Positions 21,589 through 37,795 are shown, counted from the first letter of the stretch. The stretch is DNA of 64,000 bases from Scylla paramamosain (GCF_035594125.1 NC_087190.1:7448962-7512961); one strand, 5' to 3'. The notes: generated by a model from the letters alone, not told the origin. A program made the numbers and translations.

Positions 21589-22219
21589 GAAGAGAGAAGC
21601 AAACAAACAAAACAGTAACCCAGTATAGTGTGTCTCTCCATTTGGAGATAAAGCCAACCTGCAACTGTGGCCTGCCCAGAGATATCATTCTACTTTGTGG
21701 GTCAAAGTTCTTTGCTTATATGGTCATTTTATACACAATATATTTGCATATTTTTGGCAAAAGCTGGTGATTCATTTAAGATTTTTTTATCTATATAATT
21801 GTTTACAGTTCTCTGTGTCATCACAAAAAAGAACTTGAAGAATCTTGATGTAAACAAACAAGGTTTGGCACTCAGGAATTATCCTGAACCTCCTGTGGCT
21901 CTATCTATGACTCACAACACCATAAGTGCTGCACATCTGCATTTTCCCAGTAGCTTTTCCCAGCAGCAAGATGCCTAAGTGTTATGATCACCTTAAATTT
22001 GGCAGTAAGAGGATTGCTCCTTTCTGTGTCACTCTGTAAGGCTTCCCTCACTAGATCAGTGATAAAGACCAGCATGGTCTAAACAATATCTTTTGATGAG
22101 TTCTGTGTCACAAAGTTTATTCAGTATATCGTTTCTGGATAAAACAAAAATTCTAAGCTGGAGATATTGTGGAGCAGCCAGCTTAGAAGTGGGAGTGTCG
22201 GTCATTATCCACTATGACA
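21586..22219. other. Unassigned stretch, possibly pogo/Tigger leader
   Basis: No ORF recognised. It lies between the pogo/Tigger transposase and the putative terminus at 22220-22356 and may be the 5' leader of that element. Confidence 0.35.
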
Positions 22220-22358
22220 TGGTGGATGAGTGTCTGAGAATGGATTAATCTATTTTACATTGATTCCTGTGGGGAAAATTGTTTCAGTTTTTTTAATATT
22301 TTGGATTTTGAATGGCATTCAGGAATGAATTGAGTTAAAAAACTGAGGTTCCATTGTA
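22220..22358 (-). repeat. pogo/Tigger-type terminal inverted repeat region
   Basis: Read on the minus strand from 22356 the sequence begins CAATGGAACCTCAGTTTTTT. It continues with subterminal blocks (TTCATTCCTGAATG, GGAATCAATGTAAAATAGAT, TTAATCCATTC) that resemble the ends of Tigger-like elements. It is preceded by TA at 22357-22358, the expected target dinucleotide. This is probably the 5' end of the element whose transposase is at 19993-19000. I did not find the partner TIR to the left. Confidence 0.6.
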
Positions 22359-23382
22359 TTGCTCAAGATGAGGAAACAAACACGAGGGAAACCTACATGA
22401 ACTTTGGAAGGATTGGATGACTATTATTTCTTTATATTCTATTATCCTTTATACTGGTATATTTTCATAATGTTTATTAGTTCTTTTGCTTTTGTTTGTT
22501 CCAGTGACATTTTTTAAGCTTGTATCATTCTCTTTGTTTGTGTTCATCTTAGGAAGTATGTGTATGTCACATGTTTTTGCTAAATGAAATTGATAAGTTC
22601 ACAAAAGAAGATTTTTTAATGGTTGTGATTTTCCTAATAGTACATAGAAAATAAAATAACTTGATAGAATATAGGAAAAAATGTGTGGGCTCTAAATATG
22701 GTTTAAATGTAGTTCTGTGATATTCTAAACAAAATCATACTGAAGAAAAATGCGGTCACTTTTTTTTAATGTAATTTAATTGTAACTTAATAATGCAATT
22801 CAACTAAATACTTATAAGGGGCATAAATTACTGAATATTTTGATACTAAGCATTACTTTCTATCACAGTCCATTGAAAATGTATCATATTTTGAAATTCG
22901 CAAAACTTTGATGCCTTTTTTTTTTTTTCCTTTTTTTTTTTTTTGGCGCTTACATCATTCTAGCTTTAGGCACCTTATATAGACTGCCAACTCTCAGATA
23001 TACATCTACATATGGTTTCCTTGCATATGACCATTTCAGACTGACACAAATCTGAAGACTGCCACAAATCTGAAGATGCATGACCTCTACATGTAGACTC
23101 GTCAGCTAATTATGAAGATTCTTAATGCCTTTGTACAGACTTGCTGCATTCTTGTACAGTTCTTATCTACGTCTATAAGCCTGGGATACTGGACAACAAA
23201 TTATGTGGATGGTTTTGTTAATAGAAACAAAATATTGGTCTATCTATCCATCTGTCCATTGATTTGAAAAAGAGGCCTGGGTCAGAAATCTTGAGTCACC
23301 TGTAGCATCATGATCATGTTCAAGAGGTGCCATGTTGTTTACACTTTCCACTGCATCCCCATGTCACACCAAATGTGAGGAC

Positions 23383-23384
<2 letters not shown>
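22359..23384. other. AT-rich unassigned stretch
   Basis: It contains two T-rich tracts at about 22917-22945 and a short duplication (ACACAAATCTGAAGA-like, twice, at about 23045-23075). No gene recognised. Confidence 0.4.

Positions 23385-23425
<41 letters not shown>
23385..23425. repeat. (CA)n microsatellite
   Basis: About 20 CA units. Confidence 0.95.
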
Positions 23426-23427
<2 letters not shown>

Positions 23428-23464
23428 AATTCTAAATGTGGCAGCACTGCATTGCTGCATCATG

Positions 23465-24390
23465 CATTTACTTAGACTTGAAGAAAGTGTTTGACAAAGT
23501 ACCACACTGAAGATTGCTATGGAAGATAAAAGATTATGGAAAAATTGGAAGATTGGAGTGGATGATAGAGTGATGAGAACAGTAATACAAGACCAAAATT
23601 TATCTTGGCTGAAAGTAATTAGTGGTGTCCCATGGGGGTCAGTGTTGGGACTGATAATGTTTGTAATATATGTAAATGACATAAATGAAGAAATAGACAG
23701 TTATATGAACTTATTTGCAGATGATGCTAAGCTGATGAGAAGGGTAGAAAATGTAAATGACTGTATAGTACTGCAAGACTATAAATAGATGGAATAAATC
23801 TTGGCACATGTAATTCAGTTTAAGTAGATATAAAGTAATGGAGTTTGGTAAGAGTAAGAAAAGAATACAATATCATTATGAGATGGATGGTGTGAAGTTA
23901 CAGAAATCAAAAGAGGAAATGGAATTGGGGATTAACAATTACTGAAAATTCAACTTCGGACAGACACATTGATAAAATTACTGGAGAGACAATGAATTTG
24001 TTAAAAAGAGTAATAATGGCATTCTCATATTTAGATGAAGGAATGATAAAAAAAGTTGTTGATTTCCATGATAAGACCAAGATTGGAATATGTGGCAGTG
24101 GTGTGGTCTACTCATATAAAGAGGAATATTATAAAATTAGAAAGAGTACAAAGAACAGCCACTAAATTGGTTCCAGAGTTGAGTAAGTCAACCTATGAAG
24201 AGAGATCAAGAATGTTGGAAATTCCTACCCTTGAAAATAGGAGAGAGAGAGGGGATTTAATAAACATCTATAGAATGATATGGTATGGAAAATGTGAACA
24301 AAGAATGTTTTATAACTTTAAACACACAGAGTACATGGGGACACATGGGTATGACTATAAACTGCATCCGGTAGCAAGGCTCTGATTGGG
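23465..24390 (+). pseudogene. CR1-like non-LTR reverse transcriptase fragment
   Basis: A 5'-truncated RT begins with YLDLKKVFDKVPH, containing the first catalytic Asp. It shifts frame and continues with WLKVISGVPWGSVLGLIMFVI, LFADDAKLM and ENVNDCIVLQ. After further stops, a C-terminal piece (24056-24385) reads IRPRLEYVAVVWSTHIKR, LERVQRTATKLVPELSKSTYEERS, RGDLINIYRMI and finally HGYDYKL. It belongs to a different family from A and B: the palm motif is FADD, and the C-terminal VQRTATKLVPEL pattern is common in CR1/Daphne-type elements. No 3' UTR or tail follows; the RTE element begins soon after. Confidence 0.8.
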
Positions 24391-24439
24391 GACTTTCGGA
24401 GTTGTAGGGAAGATGGAGTTACCCTTTATTCTGCTATTG

Positions 24440-26968
24440 CTCCCAGGTCCACTCTTGACCCGGTAGCAGGTAGCACCTGCCTAGGGTCCCTGCTGCCTTG
24501 TAGCGTGTGCTCCATTAGGCAGAGACTAGGAGAAGGAAAACTGAATCCAAACCACCTGCTGCCTTGCAGCTTATGCCCTTCATAGGCAAAGGGTAGGCCC
24601 ACCGCCGACACCTGTGGGTGGTGTAAGCAAGGGCATGCTACCATAAAAATTTGCACCAACCAACAAATGATGACTGAAATGCATGAAATGGCCCCCAGTC
24701 CCCGGCAGCCCTTATGTGGGCAGGGGTTGCTAAGAACCTCCGGACTGAGGAAACCTGATAAACGAGAGGGAGGAGACCTGCAGGTAGGCACAGTAAATGT
24801 GGGGTCAATGGTGGGCAGGAGTGGGGAAGTGGTGGGGATGTTGGCGAAGAGGAGAGTGGACATTTGTTGCTTGCAGGAAGTCCAATACTAGGGACAAGGA
24901 TGCAAACTGTTCGGCTGCGGAGAGGAGTGCTACAAGTTCTGCTGGGCGGGGGAAAAGAAGAGAGCAGGAGGTGTAGGATTGTTGGTACAAGAAGATCTGG
25001 TGGTGGATGTGATACAAGTGAAAGGATAAACACAAGAATAATAAAGATGAAGATTGTCATGGGGAGGAAAGTCATGAATATTTTTTCAGTATATGCATCA
25101 CAAGTGGGTAGACCAGAGGAAGAAAAGGAAGCCTTCTGGGGTGTGTTGGATAATGTGATAACAGTGGCAGACTCAGAGATACTACTCATTGCCAGCAACC
25201 TAAATGGGCATATTGGAGATGACAGAGGAAGATTCAAAGAAGTCATGGGCATCTATGGATTTGGAATGAGAAATCGGGAAGGAGAAAGAATACTGGAATT
25301 TAGCTAAAGTAAAGAGCTGAGGGTGATAAATAGTATGTTTAAAAAGGACAGGGAGAAGAAAATTACATACAAGAGTGGAGGAGCAGAAACACAAATCGAT
25401 TTTATACTACTGAAGGAGGAAAGGGAAATATGGGTAAGAGACTGTAGGGTCATTCCAGGAGAGGTATGTTTAACACAGCACCGCCTACTGAGAGCATATT
25501 TAAATGTTACCAACTTGGTGAGAAAGAAGAAGCAGAGAGGCGAAAGGAAAATAAAAGAATGGAAATTGAAGGATGAGGAAACATGAAGACAATTTGAAAT
25601 GAAGGTGCAGCAGAAAAATATGGTAAATAGAGGAGGATGGAAGGAACTGAGTAAAAATGTTCTGGAGGCTGCAAGGAAGTCTGTGGTGAAACAACAGGTC
25701 ACCAAAGAAGACAAAAGAGAAACATGGTGGTGGAATGAAGCAGTACAGAGAGCGATGCAGGAAAAGAAAAGGGCATACAAAAGATGACAGAGAACACAGA
25801 ATGATGAGGATAAGAGAGAACATAAAGAGAATGCAAGGCAGACTAAGAGGGAGGTAGCCAGAGCAAAGAGGCTGGTGTGGGAAAATTAGGATGTAGAACG
25901 GAATAGTAGTGAGAAGCAAAAAGATATGTTCAAAATTGCAAAACAAATGAAGAAAGAAGAAAGACGTAACTGGAGCAAAATATATAAAGGATGAAAGAAG
26001 AATTATCAAGATAAAGGAGGAAGAAATACTTGAGAGGTGGAGGTGCTACTTTGAAAACCTGTTAAAAGAGGAAAATGAACACAACCTGGAAGATGTGGAT
26101 ATGGTGGAACTTACGATAGAAGAAATCTCAGAGGAAGAGGTGAACAGAACATTGAAAGGAATGAAAAGTGGAAAAGTGCCGGGTCCAACAGGAATCACCA
26201 GTGACTTAATGAAGAAAGTGGGTGTTATAAGAGAATTAACAAGGGTGTTTAGAGGCATAATTGATGAGGGAGACATTCCTGAAGACTGGAAAAATAGTAT
26301 GACAGTGCCAATATATAAGGGAAAAGGAGATGCTTTGGAGTGCAGAAAATGTAGAGGAATTAGACTGTTAGAACATGGAATGAAGCTGTTCAAAAAGGTA
26401 TTGGAGGAGAGGCTGAGGAAACTGATAAAAGTGGATGGTTGACAGTTTGGGTTTTGCCTAGGAAGATTGACAATGGATGCAATTTTTATAATGAGGCAAA
26501 TACAGGAGAAGTTCAGTGAAAAGAAGAAGCTATTCCATGTCTTTGTTGATCCAGAGAAGGCATTTGACAGAGTGCCAAGGAGAAGATTGAGTGGGCACTA
26601 AGGAGACAAAAAGTGCCCAAAAGGCTTATGACTGCAGTCATGTCTCTGTATGTGGAATCAAGATCAAGGATGAAAACATTGGCAGGAACATCAAGGGACT
26701 TTGACATAAGAGTGGGAGTACACCAGGGATCAGCTCTTAGTCCACTACTCTTTATCACAGTAATGGAGGAGGCTACTAAACTGGCAAGAGGAGATGGCCC
26801 GTCAGAGCTACTCTATGCCGATGATTTGGTATTGACAGCAGAATCAAGGGAAGAAGTGACTGACATGTTTGATAGGTGGAAAGAAGGGATGGAGCAGAGG
26901 GGACTGAAAATAAACATGGAGAAGACAAAGCTAATGGTGACCGGAAATGAAGCTAGAGAAAGAATTCA
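24440..26968 (+). pseudogene. RTE-type non-LTR retrotransposon, 3'-truncated
   Basis: A 5' region with a partial internal duplication (CTGCTGCCTTG(T/C)AGC, twice) leads to an endonuclease: VGTVNVGSMVGRSGEVV, RVDICCLQEV, then in shifted frames ASNLNGHIGDDRGRF and SGGAETQIDFILLKE. The linker has TWWWNEAVQRAMQEKK. The RT includes VPGPTGITSDLMKKVGV, EDWKNSMTVPIYKGKGDA, LLEHGMKLFKKVLEERL, VDPEKAFDRVPRR, HQGSALSPLLF and SELLYADDLVL, then MFDRWKEGMEQRGLKINMEK. The YKGKGD and LLEHGMK motifs and the YADDLVL palm are hallmarks of the RTE clade. Multiple stops and frameshifts are present. The element ends abruptly at about 26968 where family A sequence begins, with a short ATTGAG/ATTCAG similarity at the join. 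Confidence 0.85.
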
Positions 26969-26970
26969 GT

Positions 26971-28566
26971 ATTGAGTTTTTGAGGCATTGAACAATACCA
27001 AGTTTGCTCTGCCCCAATCAGAAATTTTAGAAAGATCAGAGGTCAGGCGTTCTGTGGCTTCCCTGCGTGATATGTTTACTTCCTGAAGGGTTGGACATCT
27101 ATGAAAAGACGTGAAAAAGTGCAGGGTGGTATCATCAGCATAGGAGTGGATAGGACAAGAAGTTTGGTTTAGAAGATCATTAATGAATAATAAAAAGAGA
27201 GTGGGTGAAAGGACAGAACCCTGAGGAACACCACTGTTAATAGATTTAGGAGAAGAACAGTGACCGTCTACCACAGTACCAATAGAACGGTCAGAAAGGA
27301 AACTTGAGATGAAGTTACAGAGAGAAGGATAGAAACCGTAGGAGGGTAGTTTGGAAATCAAAGCTTTGTGCCAGACTCTATCAAAGGCTTTTGATATGTC
27401 CAAGGCAACAGCAAAAGTTTCACCAAAATCTCTAAAAGAGGATGACCAAGACTCAGTAAGGAAAGCCAGAAGATGACCAGTAGAGCGGCCTTGACGGAAC
27501 CCATAGTGGCGATCAGATAGAAGGTTGTGAAGTGATAGATGTTTAAGAATCTTCCTGTTGAGGATAGATTCAAAAACTTTAGATAAGCAGGAAATTAAAG
27601 CAATAGGACGGTAGTTTGAGGGATTAGAGCGGTCACCCTTTTTAGGAACAGGTTGACTGTAGGCAAACTTCCAGCAAGAAGGAAAGGTAGATGTTGACAG
27701 ACAGAGCTGAAAGAGTTTGACTAGGCAAAGTGCAAGCACGGAGGCACAGTTTCGGAGAACAATAGGAGGGACCCCATCAGGTCCATAAGCCTTCCGAGGG
27801 TTTAGGCCAGCGAGGGCATGGAAAACATCATTGCGAAGAATTTTAATATGTGGCATGAAGTAGTCAGAGGGTGGAGGAGAGGGAGGAACAAGCCCAGAAT
27901 CGTCCAAGGTAGAGGTTTTAGCAAAGGTTTGAGCAAAGAGTTCAGCTTTAGAAATAGATGTGATAGCAGTGGTGCCATCTGGTTGAAATAGAGGAGGGAA
28001 AGAAGAAGAAGCAAAGTTATTGGAGATATTTTTGGCTAGATGCCAGAAATCACGAGGGGAGTTAGATCTTGAAAGGTTTTGACATTTTCTGTTAATGAAG
28101 GAGTTTTTGGCTAGTTGGAGAACAGACTTGGCATGGCTCCGGGCAGAAATATAAAGTGCATGAGATTCTGGTGATGGAAGGCTTAAGTACCTTTTGTGGG
28201 CCACCTCTATCATGTATACCACGAGAAGAAGCTGTGTTAAACCAAGGTTTAGAAGGTTTAGGACGAGAAAAAGAGTGAGGAATGTACGCCTCCATGCCAG
28301 ACACTATCACCTCTGTTATGCGCTCAACACACAAAGACGGGTCTCTGACACGGAAGCAGTAGTCATTCCAAGGAAAATCAGCAAAATACCTCCTCAGGTC
28401 CCCCAACTATCAGAGGCAAAACGCCAGAGGCACCTTCGCTTAAGGGGATCCTGAAGGGATTGGAGTGATAGGACAAGATAAAGATGAGATTGTGATCGGA
28501 GGAGCCCAACGGAGAAAAAAGGGTGACAGCATAAGCAGAAGGATTAGAGGTCAGGAAAAGGTCAAG
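26971..28566 (-). mobile_element. Family A fragment, truncated at both ends
   Basis: The minus-strand copy runs from the endonuclease ([16 protein letters not shown] near 28566) to just past the RT palm (NLVLFNASKTQ near 26971). A 1.25-kb stretch (28222-26966) is open, with [51 protein letters not shown] and [11 protein letters not shown] two-base loss in CATGATAGAGAGGTGG and a base change upstream break the frame near 28200. It has no 3' UTR or poly(A). Its left end abuts the RTE element and its right end the gypsy integrase, so both junctions look like recombination or deletion breakpoints rather than retrotransposition ends. Confidence 0.85.
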
Positions 28567-29375
28567 TGGTAATGAATATTTGTTAACCATCATGTGTACC
28601 ACAACTAGTATCCAGGAGTTTTCCCCTTGAGATGTATTACATCCAAATCAATCATACCTGTGTTGACTAGGTTCTTCAGTCAGCTTGGTCTACCTCGTAT
28701 AGTACAGTCTGATCAGGGCAGTAATTTTACTTCAGGTATCTTTCAGCAAGTCATGGCTACCTTGGGCATAAAACAGTATTTAGCTTCTGCATACCATCCT
28801 GAAAGTCAAGGTGCTCTTGAGCGTTTTCACCAAACACTCAAGAGCATGATGACTAAATTTTGTTTAGAAAATACATGTGACTGGGATATGTCATGTAAGC
28901 TATCAGAAGTACGAAACAGGAGAGTCTTGGACATTCACCTTACGAGTTTTTATTTGGAAGAGATATCAGAGGACCACTAAAACTGCTACAGGAAAGTTGG
29001 CTAGATGAACATGATTCAGTTACTCATAGTGAATATGTATTAAAAATGAAGAACAGGCTTGGAAGCGCCCAAAAATTAGCTAAAGAAAACTTTGTGGAAA
29101 CTCAGTCAGAACTGAAGAGACAATATGATAAAGATTCAGTACATAGGTAATTTCAAGCGGGAAATAAAGTGTTGCTATTTATGCCATTAAGGAAGTTTCC
29201 TCTCCAAGTAAAATACCAAGTGCCGTTTGAAATAATCAGTAAAGAGAGTGAAGTAGATTATGTTATTGCTACACCTGGTTGGCGGAAAGAGAAGAGATTA
29301 GTCCATATAAATCTCCTAGAGGAATATTACCCAAGGAATGATGTAGACTTGGTGTATGTCAAAACAAGATCTTAA
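28567..29375 (+). pseudogene. Gypsy-type integrase, truncated, upstream of its RT
   Basis: The sequence begins at the family A junction with GNEYLLTIMCTT, so the zinc-binding domain and first catalytic Asp are missing. The core has VQSDQGSNFTSG (second Asp) and QGALERFHQT (Glu), with exactly 35 residues between the two acids. A TGA lies near 28629. After a frame change near 28930 come LKLLQESWLDEHDS and LKRQYDKDSVHR, then a stop at about 29147. The C-terminal domain follows (29169-29375): VLLFMPLRKFPLQVKYQVPF, SEVDYVIATPGWRKEKR and HINLLEEYY, typical of this gypsy group. The RT begins about 110 bp downstream, not upstream. Confidence 0.85.
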
Positions 29376-29485
29376 TAATGCTGAGAAATGGAAAGACCAA
29401 GATGACTGTGATGATTTTCTGAGTGGAAAAGAGGTCAAGTTAAAAATTCTGATATACTTAATGAAAATTTATTAAGACCAATCAT

Positions 29486-30790
29486 TTACTTCAGGAGCAG
29501 AGAACGGAGGTGCAACAACTGCTGGAAGAATTTAGAGAGATTTTTGCAGATGTGCCCAAACCCAGTCCTGTTGTCTTGAATGATGTTCGGTTGGTGGAAG
29601 GTGTTGTTCTTATCAAACAGTCGCCCTATTGTGTGTCTCCTGACAAGCAACAGATCCTGAAAGAAGAAGTCCAGTTCCTGCTTCAACATGGTCTAGCAGA
29701 ACCAAGCAACAGTGAGTGGGCCTCCCCATGTATACTTGTGGTCAAGCCTGATGGAAGTTTTCGCTTGTGCACATAATATCGGAAGGTAAATCAGCTCACC
29801 CGAGCTGACAATTTTACACTACCTCGCATCGACGACATCACTGACTCGGTGGGGAATGCCGCTTACGTCACGAAGCTGGATCTTCTTAAGGGTTATTAAC
29901 AAATATCTCTTTTAGAGGAGGCCAAGAAGATATCTGCCTTTGTGACTCCTGATGGCCTCCACCAGTACACTGTCCTTCCCTTTGGGATGCGAAATGCCCC
30001 GACGGTCTTCCAGAGGTTAATGTCAGTAGTTATCACAGGCCTTGAAGGAGTAAGTTTGTACCTGGATGATCTAGTGGTATACTCCTCTTCCTAAACTTAT
30101 AGTGAATTTAATCAAGACTGAATCTGGACATGCGCGGATTACCTTCCTGGGACATGAAGTCGGTGGAGGAATTGTCGCACCTGTTGCAACTAAGGTGGAT
30201 GTGATCTGTAACTTACCCATACCAAGCAATCGGAAAGCCATACAACGACTTTTGGGGATGGATTGCTATTATGGATGATTCTGCCCGAACTTCTCGATAG
30301 TTGCTGCTCCATTCAGAGACCTTGTAAGCTTTCACAAGAAGTTTGTGTGGTCGTCTGCATGTCAGACGGCATTTGATAACAACTGCTCTCTACTGGTTAC
30401 AACGCGAGTCCTGAGAGCATCTGATTTTCATCGTCCATTCCAAGTACAAGTGGATGCAAGTGATATTGGTGCTGGTGCTGTACTATTGCAGACTGATGAC
30501 AATAATATAATGCATCCTATATGTCACATGTCAACAAAGTTCAAATCCTACCAAAAAAAATACAGCACTATAGGAAAAGAAGCTGTCGCCTTACTGATGG
30601 CCCTAGAAAAGTTTGACATATATCTTGGTAACACTAATCAGAAATTTACAGTGTGCAGTGACCATAACCCACTGCAATTTGTCTCGTATGAGGAATAAGA
30701 ACCAGCGTCTGACTAGGTGGTGCTTAACGTTATAACTTTACAATATTGTAAATATAATTGTGATTCTCGAGGTACCAGGTAACTGCCCTT
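29486..30790 (+). pseudogene. Gypsy-type reverse transcriptase and RNase H, downstream of integrase
   Basis: The RT starts with LLEEFREIFADVPKPSP and PYCVSPDKQQILKEE, then LLQHGLAEPSNSEWASPC and a stop in the RLCTDYRK-type motif (29774). It continues with LPRIDDITDSVGNAAYVTKL, DLLKGY followed by a stop in place of Trp, FVTPDGLHQYTVLPFGMRNA and YLDDLVVYSS (YxDD box). A small deletion at about 30092-30105 removes the loop after the palm. The thumb has FLGHEVGGGIV and KAIQRLLGMDCYY. RNase H (30345-30790) has QVQVDASDIGAGAVLLQ, YSTIGKEAVALLMALEKF and VCSDHNPLQFV, then RNKNQRLTRWCL. The motifs are of Ty3/gypsy type although the gene order is copia-like. Confidence 0.85.
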
Positions 30791-32049
<1,259 letters not shown>

Positions 32050-32111
32050 GGAAACAATAAATGACAAGTTAAATTTTTGTATTTATGTATCATTTAACAA
32101 CTACTGCAACA

Positions 32112-32151
<40 letters not shown>

Positions 32152-32215
32152 GCTGTGTTACCTGTACCTTTTGTTCACTTAAACATTAAAAAATTTAATG
32201 TCATTTATTGTTTTC

Positions 32216-32277
<62 letters not shown>
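32112..32277. repeat. (ACT)n and (AG)n microsatellites
   Basis: (ACT)n at 32112-32151 and (AG)n at 32217-32277, separated by AT-rich sequence. Confidence 0.95.
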
Positions 32278-32279
<2 letters not shown>

Positions 32280-32497
32280 ATTTAATGCAGCGTAGTGGCA
32301 GTTAAGCACGTGCCCACCCGAGATAGTAAGAAAGGAGATGGAAGCCCTAAGAAGAGTGGTTCCCGCAACACACAATTTTTACATTAATTTCTCACAAAAT
32401 GAAGGAAAACACAGGAAATGTGTATAGATTATTTTTGAATTTAGATTTACATGAACTGTCAAATCTCGAAATATGTACCTTACTTCGCGGGACATCC

Positions 32498-35037
<2,540 letters not shown>

Positions 35038-35039
35038 TA

Positions 35040-35754
35040 TTTAGTAGAAGAGTTGCCCTTAATAATAAAGTAATCAGTATTCATCTAGTCCACCTAGTTT
35101 AATCAGTAGAATTTTCAAAATTATAGTGTCTTATTCCTGTAAAAATAGCGCGGGAAGCAGAGTGTGCCCAAGAGTCCGTATGTATGTTTGTCGCATGGCT
35201 GGTGCGACACACATATATTTCTTTCTTTGTTCTCACCCCCGATCCCCTCCCCTTAGCAGCAGAGGGAGAGGCGCGCTTTCCAGTCACTACCCAGCACTTG
35301 GACGAAACAGATGTACTGAGACATGCCCTAATATTTGATGGAGACTAGGCCGGAATAAGAGTTAGTCGGGTCAATTGCCTTAAGGGGATGTGTCATTGTC
35401 AGCCATACGCCACGCTCTATTTATATAGAATAGGAGTCTCCATAGTAATCTGCCAGAAGTATACCCAGGGAAATAATTCCTCAGCTGCGTGTGCGTGGGC
35501 CGAGTTTTGCGCACAGGAAACGGTGAATGACCTTCCTGTGCGTTCGTGGGCACTCTTTTGTAGCAGCTTCTTGTGTCTCTTCTTAGTGACATTGTTTTGT
35601 TTTAAATGCTACTGTGGGCTGATGCAATTCAACCGCAGAGGACTTGAGTACTTAGCTGTGTAGTGAACTTTACTCCCTGCCGTCTAGTGGGGCAGCAAAC
35701 GACACTATTCGGCTTGAGGATATATCACGCCGTTGGACAGTAGATGGACTCGGA
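35040..35754. other. Unassigned, relatively GC-rich stretch
   Basis: It is more GC-rich than its surroundings, particularly 35150-35340. Short ORFs exist on both strands but none resembles a known protein. No repeat boundary is recognised. Confidence 0.4.
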
Positions 35755-36730
35755 AGAGTGGGTGACAGGACAGAACCATTAGGAACACCACTGTTAATAG
35801 ACTTAGGAGAAGAACAGTGACCGTCTACCACAGCAGCAATAGAACGGTCGAAGAGGAAACTTGAAATTACAAAGAGAAGAATAGAAGCCGTAGGAGGGAA
35901 GTTTAAAAATCAAAGCTTTGTGCCAGACTCTGTCAAAAGCTTTTGATATGTCTAAGGGGAACACAACAACGAAAGTTTCATCAAATTTCCAAAAAAGTGG
36001 ACGACCAAGACTTGGTAAGAGAAAGTCAGAAGATCACCATTAGAGTGGCCTCGGTGGATCCTATACTGGCGATCAGATAGAAGGTTGTGAAGTGCTAGAT
36101 GTGTAAGAATCTTCCTGTTGAGGATGAATAATAAGAAAAATAAATAAATTAGGGAGGCAGGAAATTAAAGCAATAGGACGGTAGTTTGAGGGAGTAGAGC
36201 GGTGACCCTTTTTATTTGAATAGGTTGAATGTAGACAAACTTTCAACTGGAAGGAAAGGTAGATGTTGACAAATAAAGTTGGAATAATTTGACTAGGCAA
36301 AGTTCAAGCACGGAGGCACAATTTCCGAGAACAATAGGAGGGACTCCATCAGGTCCATAAGCCTTCTGAGAGTTAAGACCAGCGAAAGCATGGAAAACAT
36401 CACTGTGAAGTATCCTAATGGGTAGCATGAAGCAGTCGGAGGGTGGAGAGGAAGGAGGAACATGCCTCGAATCATCCAATATGGATTTTTTTTTAGGAAA
36501 CATTTGAGTGAAGAGTTCAGCATTAGAAATATATGAGATGGCAGTGGTGTCATCAGGTTGAAATAAAGGAGGAAGAGATGAAAGAGGAAAGTTACAGGAA
36601 TTTTATTTATTTATTTATTTATTTTTATTTTTATTTTTATTTTTTTTTTGTGAGGGGGGAGGAGGGTAGATCCAAAAATCACGAGGGAAGTTAGATGGTG
36701 AAAAATGTTGTTGCTTTCTATTAATTGTAA
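35755..36730 (-). mobile_element. Family A fragment, degenerate
   Basis: The minus-strand internal piece runs from the linker (NFPRDF-like sequence near 36700, [31 protein letters not shown]) to the RT SGVPxGSVLSP region at 35760. A TTTA-rich tract (36601-36655) interrupts it. Frameshifts are frequent, and the middle includes an extra AATAATAAGAAAAATAAATAA-type tract at about 36125-36145. It has neither the 5' end nor the 3' UTR. Confidence 0.8.
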
Positions 36731-36739
36731 GAAGCAGAG

Positions 36740-37795
36740 TTGGTGAAGGAGTGGAGGAGTTCTGTGAAAGAGGGAAGTTTTGGAGAGTTAGGGGAGGGCC
36801 GTAGAAGCCAAATTAAGAGTAATACAGCAGCCTCAAGGTTGGGCTATTGTGCAGCAAGGGCAAGATCTGGTGATTCCAACAGGTTCAAGGAAGATATTGA
36901 GTGTTTTTGTGCCCAGGCTTCAACAGGTGGACAGTGAAAATGCAATGCTGGAGCCCCTGGAAAATGGGGATGGTTATTTAGGTTGGATTGCAGTGGCAAA
37001 TGTGGGGAGAATGAATGTGAAGTTCAGGCCACAGTGGAAAGTAGCTAATGTGTCATATGGCCGGGAGATGACTATGAGTAAAGTAGCAAACTTCGCTACA
37101 GAGGAGGAAGTATCCGCCGAGACGCTTATAAAGTTTAAGCAGCAGTTCGGAGTGCATGTGGATGAGAAGTAACTATAAGAGGAGAAGTTAAGCAAACTGT
37201 TGTACCAGTACAGGAGTGTGTTTGCGGAGGATGAGCAGGAGTTAAGCTGTGCAACTAGGGTTGAGCATGAGATACATTTAAAAAACAGATGTACCTATCC
37301 AGTTATCTTACCGTCACATCCCCCAAAGTATGTGACTGAGGTGAAGGCACGTATTAAAGGCCTTCCGGAGCAGGAAGTTATTGAGGTTAGTGTGGGTTCA
37401 TACACAGCTCCAACTGTGTGAGTGAGGAAGAAAGATAATTCTCAGAGATTGTGTGTGACTATAGGAGGGTAAATGATATTACTGTGAAAAATGTTTTTCC
37501 ATTATCGCGTATACAAGAAACTCTGGATGCGGTGCCTGAGGCACAACATTTTTCCTCCTTTGATTTGGCTGAGAGTTACCATCAGGTTAGGGTGAGGAAG
37601 GAGGATAGAGCCAAGACCGCTTTTGTAACTCGCTTTACTCACTACCAGTATGTAAGTTGCTCCATTGGACTCCCTAACTCTCCAGCCACCTTCCAGCGTT
37701 TTATGGAGTATCTGTTTACTGATAACATTTGTGTAACCATGCTTGTGTATTATGATGATCTCTTGATTTTCTCTAGGGATGTGGAGGAGCAGTCT
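36740..37795 (+). pseudogene. Gypsy retrotransposon: pre-RT region and reverse transcriptase fragment
   Basis: The first part (36849-37172) reads GYLGWIAVANVGRMNVKFRP and FATEEEVSAETL. After stops it continues with LLYQYRSVFAEDEQELSC, EHEIHLKNRCTYPV and a QEVIEVSVGSYTAPTV segment. The RT has CVDYRRVND-like sequence across a frameshift (37430-37455), FPLSRIQETLDAV, FSSFDLAESYHQVRV (catalytic Asp), FVTRFTHYQYV, NSPATFQRFMEYL and VYYDDLLIFSRDVEEQ (YYDD box). Similarity stops at about 37795; no thumb, RNase H or integrase follows. It is a separate gypsy lineage from the element at 28567-30790, with different linker and palm sequences. Confidence 0.85.

Noticed and set aside
28567..30790. Two unrelated gypsy fragments placed side by side by chance
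   Set aside because: Possible, but both lie on the same strand with an ordinary-sized linker, similar decay and motifs fitting a known integrase-first group. I kept it as the alternative in the finding rather than the main call.
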